Below, piece after piece: positions 1 to 4,926 of a DNA stretch of 8,616 nt (position 1 is its first letter; each line of letters starts with the position of its first letter). Origin of the DNA: an uncultured Clostridium sp. (GTDB taxonomy: Bacteria; Bacillota; Clostridia; Lachnospirales; Lachnospiraceae); assembly GCA_945946715.1 (NCBI GenBank), contig CAMEWU010000097.1, positions 1 to 8,616 on the forward strand, read 5' to 3'. Below the pieces are notes generated by a model that was not told the DNA's origin, ran no database searches, and saw only the letters and a program-made list of their open reading frames with translations. Made by a program: the position numbers and the translations under genes.

Positions 1-390
1 TTCAAGCGAATCAATGATACTTACGGACATTTAGTAGGTGACGAGGTAATCAAATCCATTGCACATATTGCTGCAAACCATATCGAGGCATCTGGTCTGG
101 GATTTATTTGCCGATATGGCGGTGAGGAATTTGTACTTGCTTTGCCGAATATGGGTGTAGATGAAGCATTACCAATCATACAGAAGCTCCATGAAGATAT
201 TGCTACTACAACAGTTGAAGCATATGGTCAAAGAGTCTCAATGAATGTCAGTATTGGTGTATCATCTTATCCGCAACTTTGTAATGATGTAAATCAACTA
301 ATAAAGCGGGCAGACTGGTCCATGTATTATGCAAAAGAGCATGGACGCGGACAAATTAAAGTTGACGGACCGGACATCAAAGAATCATAA
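1..390 (+). CDS. GGDEF-domain protein, C-terminal part only (diguanylate cyclase-type)
   Basis: This frame is open from the left edge to TAA at 388-390, giving 129 residues, so the start and any sensor domains lie outside the window. The fragment begins inside the GGDEF domain with FKRINDTYGHLVGDE (residues 1-15), the conserved segment just after the first metal-binding Asp. The active-site loop is RYGGEEF, with GGEEF at residues 40-44 (bases 118-132), the accepted active variant of GGDEF. The end has the usual SIGVSSYP strand and an ADWSMYYAKEHGRG helix. GGDEF proteins condense two GTP into the signal cyclic di-GMP. The positions where the inhibitory RxxD site should be (residues 31-34) read SGLG, so product inhibition through that site is unlikely. 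The catalytic loop looks intact, so an active cyclase is the likely reading, but the input signal cannot be told from this fragment. A spacer and a separate promoter divide it from pta. Confidence 0.92.
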   Translation, partial: FKRINDTYGHLVGDEVIKSIAHIAANHIEASGLGFICRYGGEEFVLALPNMGVDEALPIIQKLHEDIATTTVEAYGQRVSMNVSIGVSSYPQLCNDVNQLIKRADWSMYYAKEHGRGQIKVDGPDIKES

Positions 391-394
391 TTGT

Positions 395-422
395 ATTCAG
401 AAAAAGACAATTTTTTCTGGAT
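395..422 (+). terminator. weak A+T-rich hairpin after the GGDEF gene, possible terminator
   Basis: Bases 395-405 pair with 412-422 around a 6-base loop (GACAAT), giving 11 pairs with one G-U. The core is CAGAAAAA against TTTTTCTG. It starts 5 bases after the GGDEF stop codon, where a terminator is expected. The T run is inside the stem and no T tract follows, so it is not a strong intrinsic terminator. It may only slow or partly stop transcription, or protect the 3' end. Confidence 0.35.
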
Positions 423-428
423 TGTGTG

Positions 429-457
429 TTGTATACAATTTATGAAATTGTTATAAT
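429..457 (+). promoter_or_regulatory. extended -10 promoter of pta-ackA with a dyad in the spacer
   Basis: A perfect TATAAT at 452-457 is preceded by TG at 449-450, forming an extended -10 (TGTTATAAT). Seventeen bases upstream is a poor -35, TTGTAT (429-434). Transcription should start near 464, about 25 bases before the pta GTG. Two symmetric sequences overlap the promoter: the 10-base palindrome TTGTATACAA (429-438) over the -35, and ACAATTT-ATG-AAATTGT (435-451), which exactly fills the -35/-10 spacer. These look like repressor-type operator positions, but no regulator can be named from sequence alone and the A+T richness makes chance dyads more likely. Confidence 0.7.
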
Positions 458-472
458 AAATTGATAATTTTG

Positions 473-479
473 AAAGGAG
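473..479 (+). promoter_or_regulatory. ribosome binding site that sets the GTG start of pta
   Basis: AAAGGAG lies 9 bases before GTG at 489. No ATG occurs in the pta frame near the expected N-terminus, so this Shine-Dalgarno sequence together with the family-like N-terminus (MGFIDRIKERAKQ) fixes GTG as the start. Confidence 0.85.
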
Positions 480-488
480 AATTGGGAA

Positions 489-1490
489 GTGGGGTTCATT
501 GACAGGATTAAAGAACGGGCAAAACAGCAAAAAATGACAATTGTTCTGCCTGAAACAAGTGACAGAAGAACAGTAATAGCAGCACATAAAGTGTTGGAAG
601 AGGATATTGCAAATATTATTTTAATTGGTAACAAAAAAGAAATTTTAAATACAGCGGAAGGTCTTAATTTAAGTAAAGCAACATTTGTAGACCCTAAAAC
701 CTGTGAAAAATTGGAAGAATATTCAGCTTTATTAGCAGAAATACGTAAGAATAAAGGTATGACTGTGGATGAGGCACGAGAGATTTTGCTTACCAATCCG
801 TTATTTATGGGATGCATCATGGTAAAGGCCGGTGATGCAGATGGAATGGTAGCCGGTGCAATTAATTCTTCGGCAAATGTTTTAAGAGCAGCTTTACAGA
901 CTTTGAAAACCGCACCAAATATTAAGCTGGTATCTGCGTTTTTCCTGGTTGTAGTTCCAAACTGCGATATGGGGGCGGATGGAACTTTTATTTTTGCAGA
1001 TGCAGGCTTAAACCAGTCACCAAATGCAGAAGAGATCGCTTATATAGCAGAAAGTTCAGCACAGTCTTTCCGTTTATTGGTGGAAAAAGAACCAATCGTC
1101 GCCATGCTTTCTCATTCGACAAAGGGAAGTGCAAAACATCCGGATGTAGATAAAATGGTAGAAGCCACCAGACTTGCAAAGGAATTGGATCCACAATTAA
1201 AGGTTGATGGTGAATTACAGTCTGATGCAGCTATTGTTCCGGAAATTGCAAAGTCAAAAGCACCGGATAGTGATGTTGCCGGAAAAGCAAATGTTTTAGT
1301 ATTTCCGGATTTAGATGCCGGTAATATTGGATATAAATTAGTTCAGCGTCTGGCCAAGGCAGAAGCTTATGGACCTATTACTCAGGGAATTGCAAAACCG
1401 GTAAATGATTTATCCAGAGGTTGCTGTGCTGATGATATCGTGGGTGTTATTGCAATTACAGCTGTGCAGGCACAGGCACAACAAAAATAA
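489..1490 (+). CDS. pta: phosphate acetyltransferase (phosphotransacetylase)
   Basis: A 333-residue cytoplasmic enzyme that interconverts acetyl-CoA plus phosphate and acetyl phosphate plus CoA, the first step of acetate fermentation. It is the short single-domain PTA_PTB form, full length for that class and lacking the extra N-terminal domains of the E. coli protein. Visible family blocks are GAINSSANVLRAALQTLK in the first half, FADAGLNQSPNAEEIAYIAE, SHSTKGSAKHPDVDKM, KVDGELQSDAAIVPE, and the C-terminal PVNDLSRGCCADDIV. The Ser, Arg and Asp of that last block fall at residues 309, 310 and 316, the same numbering as the active-site residues of the Methanosarcina thermophila enzyme. It starts with GTG behind a good ribosome binding site. 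The stop is only 14 bases before ackA, so the two form an operon, presumably driven by the promoter at 429-457. Confidence 0.97.
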   Translation: MGFIDRIKERAKQQKMTIVLPETSDRRTVIAAHKVLEEDIANIILIGNKKEILNTAEGLNLSKATFVDPKTCEKLEEYSALLAEIRKNKGMTVDEAREILLTNPLFMGCIMVKAGDADGMVAGAINSSANVLRAALQTLKTAPNIKLVSAFFLVVVPNCDMGADGTFIFADAGLNQSPNAEEIAYIAESSAQSFRLLVEKEPIVAMLSHSTKGSAKHPDVDKMVEATRLAKELDPQLKVDGELQSDAAIVPEIAKSKAPDSDVAGKANVLVFPDLDAGNIGYKLVQRLAKAEAYGPITQGIAKPVNDLSRGCCADDIVGVIAITAVQAQAQQK

Positions 1491-1504
1491 TTGGAGGATA
1501 AGAT

Positions 1505-2698
1505 ATGAATGTTTTAGTTATTAATTGCGGCAGTTCCTCACTGAAATATCAATTAATCGATTCTATATCAGAACAGGTACTAGCCAAGGGTTTGTGTGAA
1601 AGAATCAAGATTGATGGCAGATTAAAGCATTCTCCAGCCGGAAAGGCTACGGTTGAGATGGATTCACCAATGCCTGACCATACTGCAGCCGTTGAATTAG
1701 TATTAAAGATGCTAACTGACCCTGAACATGGTGTCATAGCTTCTCTGGATGAAATTGGTGCAGTGGGACATCGAATCGTACATGGTGGTGAAAAATTTGC
1801 TTCTTCTACAGTGATTACAGATGAAGTAATTGTAGCGATTACCGAATGTAATGATTTAGCTCCTTTGCATAATCCTGCTAATTTAATTGGTATTGAATCA
1901 TGTAAGAAATTAATGCCAAATGTTCCAATGGTGGCTGTGTTCGATACTGCTTTTCATCAGACAATGCCTGAAAAAGCTTATCTATACGGCATTCCATATG
2001 AATATTATGAGAAATATAAAATCCGTAAGTATGGATTTCATGGAACCAGCCATAGTTTCGTTTCTAAACGCATGGCTGAGTTACTTGGCAAAAAGCCAGA
2101 GGATTTAAAAACAATTGTATGTCATTTAGGTAATGGTGCCAGTATCTGCGCAGTAAAACATGGTAAATCTGTGGATACCAGCATGGGGCTTACCCCATTG
2201 GATGGTCTTGTAATGGGAACCAGGAGTGGTGCCATTGATCCGGCAGTAATTGAGTTTATTGCACAGAAAGGTCATAAAACCATAACCGAAGTTATAAATG
2301 TATTAAACAAAGAATCCGGTGTTGCCGGTGTTTCTGGTGTTTCCAGTGATTTTAGAGATTTAGATAATGCCATTGCGGCAGGTAATGAACGTGCAAAAAT
2401 TGCAATGGATGTATTCTGTTATCGGGTAGCCCAGTATATTGGTTCTTATACTGCATCCATGAACGGAGTTGATGCTATTGCTTTTACTGCCGGTGTAGGT
2501 GAGAATAATGCAACTGCACGTGCAGGAATATTTGAATATCTTGGTTATCTTGGAATCAAGCTGGATACAGAAAAGAATAAGCTTCGTGGAGAAGAGGTGC
2601 AGATTTCAACTGCAGACTCGAAAGTACCGGTATGGATTGTGCCAACCAATGAAGAATTGGCAATCGCAAGAGAAACGGTTGCGTTAGTCGGAAAGTAA
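1505..2698 (+). CDS. ackA: acetate kinase
   Basis: A 397-residue cytoplasmic enzyme that transfers the phosphate of acetyl phosphate to ADP, giving acetate and ATP. With Pta it forms the main substrate-level phosphorylation route of acetate-forming fermenters. It belongs to the ASKHA fold. The N-terminal signature [10 protein letters not shown] supplies Asn7, Ser10, Ser12 and Lys14. Further family residues are Arg90 in GHRIVHGGE, His122, Asp147 in FDTAFH, His179 in YGFHGTSH, Asn210 in HLGNGAS, Arg240 in MGTRSG, Asn334 in GVGEN and Glu383 in TNEEL. From Arg90 on, each sits one residue before its counterpart in the M. thermophila enzyme, so the active site is complete. The start is ATG behind GGAGG at 1493-1497 with 7-base spacing. 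No convincing terminator follows the stop; the next feature is the rpmF promoter 20 bases on, so some read-through into rpmF is possible. Confidence 0.98.
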   Translation: MNVLVINCGSSSLKYQLIDSISEQVLAKGLCERIKIDGRLKHSPAGKATVEMDSPMPDHTAAVELVLKMLTDPEHGVIASLDEIGAVGHRIVHGGEKFASSTVITDEVIVAITECNDLAPLHNPANLIGIESCKKLMPNVPMVAVFDTAFHQTMPEKAYLYGIPYEYYEKYKIRKYGFHGTSHSFVSKRMAELLGKKPEDLKTIVCHLGNGASICAVKHGKSVDTSMGLTPLDGLVMGTRSGAIDPAVIEFIAQKGHKTITEVINVLNKESGVAGVSGVSSDFRDLDNAIAAGNERAKIAMDVFCYRVAQYIGSYTASMNGVDAIAFTAGVGENNATARAGIFEYLGYLGIKLDTEKNKLRGEEVQISTADSKVPVWIVPTNEELAIARETVALVGK

Positions 2699-2718
2699 CA
2701 TTAGTTGGAAATTTTATG

Positions 2719-2747
2719 TTGACAAACGATATTCAACTAGGTATAAT
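2719..2747 (+). promoter_or_regulatory. perfect consensus sigma-A promoter for rpmF
   Basis: TTGACA (2719-2724) and TATAAT (2742-2747) match the vegetative consensus at all 12 positions with the ideal 17-base spacer. Transcription should start near 2754, leaving a leader of about 93 bases before rpmF. A promoter of this strength fits a ribosomal protein gene needed in large amounts. Confidence 0.88.
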
Positions 2748-2755
2748 TGACAAGG

Positions 2756-2783
2756 TGTGACAAAGCAAGTAGCTTTTGACACA
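2756..2783 (+). other. imperfect hairpin at the 5' end of the rpmF leader
   Basis: TGTG-A-CAAAGC pairs with GCTTT-T-G-A-CACA around the 5-base loop AAGTA (2767-2771). This gives 10 base pairs with one bulged T (2777) and one A-A mismatch (2760/2779). It begins about 2 bases after the predicted transcription start. It could stabilise the mRNA 5' end, act in regulation, or be read as a DNA dyad by a protein. No T tract follows, so it is not a terminator. No known leader motif is recognised. Confidence 0.45.
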
Positions 2784-2831
2784 AGAGAATATGACATTCA
2801 TTTATGATTGATTCATAGATCAGTTCGGATT

Positions 2832-2840
2832 AAGGAGGTG
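2832..2840 (+). promoter_or_regulatory. full-length Shine-Dalgarno of rpmF
   Basis: AAGGAGGTG is a nine-base complement to the 16S rRNA tail, placed 6 bases before ATG 2847. It fixes that ATG as the start and rules out the in-frame TTG at 2808, which would add 13 residues not found in L32 proteins and would place this site inside the gene. Confidence 0.92.
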
Positions 2841-2846
2841 TACACT

Positions 2847-3026
2847 ATGTCAATTTGTCCAAAGAATAAATCTTCAAAAGCAAGAAGAGACAAGCGTAGA
2901 GCAAACTGGAAGATGAGCGCTCCTACATTAGTTAAATGTCCAAAGTGTGGCGAGTTAATGATGCCACATAGAGTATGTAAGGCTTGTGGTTCTTACAACA
3001 AGAAAGAAATTATCGCAGTTGATTAA
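2847..3026 (+). CDS. rpmF: 50S ribosomal protein L32 (zinc-ribbon form)
   Basis: A 59-residue basic protein of the large ribosomal subunit (bL32). The N-terminal half, with PKNKSSKARRDKRRA at residues 5-19, is the typical Arg/Lys-rich L32 start that contacts 23S rRNA. The C-terminal half is a zinc ribbon with the CPKC (31-34) and CKAC (44-47) pairs, so this is the four-cysteine zinc-binding paralogue type rather than the cysteine-free form used under zinc shortage. Length is normal. It has its own strong promoter and a terminator 14 bases after the stop, so it appears to be a single-gene unit between the acetate operon and the plsX operon. A DUF177/yceD gene is often found directly before rpmF in bacteria; the space here is too short for one. 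Confidence 0.97.
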   Translation: MSICPKNKSSKARRDKRRANWKMSAPTLVKCPKCGELMMPHRVCKACGSYNKKEIIAVD

Positions 3027-3039
3027 TCTTTAAAAACTA

Positions 3040-3073
3040 GGGTTTTCCAAATTGGAAAACCCTTTTTTCTTTT
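3040..3073 (+). terminator. intrinsic terminator after rpmF
   Basis: GGGTTTTCC (3040-3048) pairs perfectly with GGAAAACCC (3054-3062) around a 5-base loop (AAATT), followed at once by TTTTTTCTTTT (3063-3073). This is a textbook Rho-independent terminator. It starts 14 bases after the rpmF stop and separates rpmF from plsX. Confidence 0.93.
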
Positions 3074-3080
3074 GTATCCC

Positions 3081-3109
3081 TTTACTTTCCAGTCAAGATT
3101 TAGTATTAT
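3081..3109 (+). promoter_or_regulatory. promoter of the plsX-rnc-smc operon
   Basis: TTTACT (3081-3086) and TATTAT (3104-3109) are separated by 17 bases, matching the sigma-A consensus at 4 of 6 and 5 of 6 positions. Transcription should start near 3116. A promoter is needed here because the rpmF terminator lies just upstream. TATAAA at 3110-3115 is an alternative -10, but it has no good -35 at the right distance. Confidence 0.65.
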
Positions 3110-3120
3110 TATAAAGGATT

Positions 3121-3149
3121 TTTATGTCTTTATGAAAGAAAGACATAAA
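3121..3149 (+). repeat. perfect 11-bp inverted repeat in the plsX leader
   Basis: TTTATGTCTTT (3121-3131) and AAAGACATAAA (3139-3149) are exact reverse complements around the 7-base spacer ATGAAAG. The repeat lies about 5 bases after the predicted transcription start and ends 17 bases before the AGGAGG of plsX. It could be an operator for a repressor of lipid synthesis genes or a 5' stabilising RNA hairpin. There is no following T tract. It does not resemble the FapR operator known to control plsX in Bacillus. Confidence 0.75.
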
Positions 3150-3166
3150 TGTGATGTATGAAAATC

Positions 3167-3172
3167 AGGAGG
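3167..3172 (+). promoter_or_regulatory. ribosome binding site that sets the plsX start
   Basis: AGGAGG lies 12 bases before ATG 3185, a rather long gap but usable. The in-frame ATG at 3158 lies upstream of this site, has only a weak purine stretch before it, and would add nine residues (MKIRRKTIN) not expected at the PlsX N-terminus. I therefore choose 3185. Confidence 0.8.
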
Positions 3173-3184
3173 AAAACGATAAAC

Positions 3185-4204
3185 ATGGAAGATAACCGTA
3201 TTAAAATAGTAATTGATGCTATGGGAGGAGATAATTCCCCTTGGGCTATGGTAGAGGGTGCTGTTTTGGCTACCAAAGAACATGCAGATGTATTTTTATA
3301 TATTGTAGGACCAAAGGATCAGATAGAGGATGAGCTTGCAAAATATGAGTATAACAAGGATCAAATCGAAATTGTTGATGCACCGGATGTAATTACTTGT
3401 CATGATCAGCCGGTTGAAGCAGTCCGTACAAAAAAGCAATCTTCATTAATAGTAGGATTAAATTTAGTGAAAGAAGGGAAGGCAGAAGGATTGATTTCTG
3501 CCGGAAGTACCGGAGCCGTCCTGGTGGGTGGACGAATGATTGTTGGACGTATTAAAGGCATACGACGTTCTCCACTGGCTCCATTAATTCCAAGAGAGGG
3601 AGGCGTATCCATTTTAATTGATTGTGGTGCCAACATGGATTCCCGTCCCGCCGATTTAGTACAGTTTGCACAAATGGGCTCCATATATATGAAACACATT
3701 GTAGGGATTGAAAACCCACGGGTTGCTATTGTAAACGTTGGAGCAGAAGAAGAAAAAGGTAATGCACTTGTTAAGGAGACATTTCCACTGTTAAAGGCAT
3801 GTCCAAACATTAACTTTATCGGAAGTATTGAAGCAAGAGATATTCCTGCCGGATATGCAGATGTTATTGTCTGCGATGCATTTGTTGGAAATGTAATTTT
3901 GAAGTTATATGAGGGAACCGCTTCCTTCTTAATGAAACAGATTAAAGGTGCCATGACTTCTTCTCCAATCAGTACTGTTGGTGCAGCTTTAGTAAAGCCG
4001 AAATTAAAGGAAGCAGTGAAGGAATTTGATTCCTCTAACTATGGCGGTGCACCTTTGCTTGGTATTAATGGTCTGGTTGCCAAAGTACATGGTAGTTCCA
4101 AGGCAAGTGAAGTAAAGAATGCGGTAACCCAGTGTATGGATTTCAGCAAACAGCACATTAAGGACTTAATAATCGAAAATATCACTGTATCTGATGAATC
4201 ATAG
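3185..4204 (+). CDS. plsX: phosphate acyltransferase PlsX
   Basis: A 339-residue enzyme that makes acyl phosphate from acyl-ACP and phosphate. The membrane enzyme PlsY then uses acyl phosphate to acylate glycerol 3-phosphate, starting phospholipid synthesis. PlsX is a peripheral, membrane-associated protein with no transmembrane segment. The hallmark N-terminal block IDAMGGDNSP is at residues 10-19. Other family blocks are the SAGSTGAVLVGG loop, IDCGANMDSRP, AIVNVGAEEEKGN, and the C-terminal GGAPLLGINGLVAKVHGSSKA. Length is typical. The stop is 23 bases from rnc with no terminator between, so plsX heads an operon with rnc and smc. In many Firmicutes acpP sits between plsX and rnc; it is absent here. 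Confidence 0.97.
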   Translation: MEDNRIKIVIDAMGGDNSPWAMVEGAVLATKEHADVFLYIVGPKDQIEDELAKYEYNKDQIEIVDAPDVITCHDQPVEAVRTKKQSSLIVGLNLVKEGKAEGLISAGSTGAVLVGGRMIVGRIKGIRRSPLAPLIPREGGVSILIDCGANMDSRPADLVQFAQMGSIYMKHIVGIENPRVAIVNVGAEEEKGNALVKETFPLLKACPNINFIGSIEARDIPAGYADVIVCDAFVGNVILKLYEGTASFLMKQIKGAMTSSPISTVGAALVKPKLKEAVKEFDSSNYGGAPLLGINGLVAKVHGSSKASEVKNAVTQCMDFSKQHIKDLIIENITVSDES

Positions 4205-4217
4205 TTTGATTCGGTGT

Positions 4218-4223
4218 GAGGTG
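4218..4223 (+). promoter_or_regulatory. ribosome binding site that sets the rnc start
   Basis: GAGGTG lies 4 bases before ATG 4228 (6 bases counted from GAGG). It overlaps the possible in-frame GTG start at 4216, which has no ribosome binding site of its own, so ATG 4228 is preferred. Confidence 0.75.
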
Positions 4224-4227
4224 TATT

Positions 4228-4926
4228 ATGGCAGTGGATTTTACGAAAGTTATGGATATAATTGAATATCAGTTTCAAAATCCGGAATTGTTAAAGCAGG
4301 CATTTACACATAGTTCTTATGCAAATGAACGAAAAATTAACCGGATACAGAATTATGAACGTCTGGAGTTTTTAGGGGATGCTGTGTTGGAAATGATTAC
4401 CAGCTATACTTTGCTGAATAAATTTCCTGAAAAACAAGAAGGTGAGTTATCAAAACTTCGTTCTTCTCTTGTATGTGAATATTGCCTGGCACAATGTGCC
4501 AGAGATTTGCATTATCCGGACTATGTTCTGTTAAGCAGAGGAGAACGTCTATCCGGTGGTGCCAACCGGGATTCTCTGCTTTGTGACTTATTTGAATCTG
4601 TTCTGGGAGCTATTTATCTGGATGGCGGTTTAGAGCCGGCAACTGCTTATGTAGAAAAATTTCTTCTTTCTGACATTGATAATAAGCATTTATTCTACGA
4701 TGCTAAAACGAACTTGCAGGAGCTGGTTCAGAAGTATGAACTTGGAGAAATAGACTATATACTTCTGGATGAACAGGGACCGGACCATAATAAGCACTTT
4801 TATGTAGCAGTAGACATTGGGAAAGTACGGTATGGTACCGGTGATGGGCAAAGTCGCAAGAATGCAGAACAAAAAGCAGCTTATGCTGCAATCCTTGCCT
4901 TAAATAACAAAGAAAGGTTAAAGTAA
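4228..4926 (+). CDS. rnc: ribonuclease III
   Basis: A 232-residue cytoplasmic endonuclease that cuts double-stranded RNA, maturing rRNA precursors and some mRNAs. The N-terminal endonuclease domain (about residues 8-150) has the signature NYERLEFLGDAVL at 42-54. The metal-binding and catalytic acids are Glu44, Glu47 and Asp51, plus Asp120 and Glu123 in CDLFESVLGAIYLDGG, with the same spacing as E. coli Glu38/Glu41/Asp45 and Asp114/Glu117. The C-terminal double-stranded RNA-binding domain (about 158-228) shows KTNLQELVQ, GPDHNKHF and the closing KNAEQKAA helix. Length is normal, and no key residue is missing. The stop TAA shares its last base with the smc ATG, so translation of the two is probably coupled. 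The rnc-smc order is common in Firmicutes. Confidence 0.97.
   Translation: MAVDFTKVMDIIEYQFQNPELLKQAFTHSSYANERKINRIQNYERLEFLGDAVLEMITSYTLLNKFPEKQEGELSKLRSSLVCEYCLAQCARDLHYPDYVLLSRGERLSGGANRDSLLCDLFESVLGAIYLDGGLEPATAYVEKFLLSDIDNKHLFYDAKTNLQELVQKYELGEIDYILLDEQGPDHNKHFYVAVDIGKVRYGTGDGQSRKNAEQKAAYAAILALNNKERLK

Noticed and set aside
443..456. Possible CcpA catabolite-response (cre) site, TGAAATTGTTATAA, over the pta -10
   Set aside because: It matches 8 of the 10 defined cre positions but lacks the central CG, the most conserved part, and the match largely comes from the A+T-rich -10 itself.
448..465. Possible Rex (redox) operator starting with TTGTTA upstream of pta
   Set aside because: The second half-site TAACAA is not present at the expected spacing.
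2702..2739. Inverted repeat TAGTTGGA and TTCAACTA as a terminator of ackA
   Set aside because: The 22-base loop is large, one pair is G-U, and no T tract follows. It overlaps the rpmF promoter, so it is not a convincing terminator.
3092..3118. FapR box candidate with a TTAGTA half-site near the plsX promoter
   Set aside because: Only one half-site is seen and the rest does not follow the FapR palindrome.
3154..3195. Short upstream frame of 13 codons overlapping the plsX start
   Set aside because: It has no proper ribosome binding site, and such a short overlapping frame is expected by chance. Translational coupling to plsX cannot be excluded but nothing supports it.
3406..3954. Long minus-strand open frame (182 codons) inside plsX
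   Set aside because: It lies wholly within an intact, well-recognised gene on the other strand and has no family features or ribosome binding site, so it is a shadow frame.
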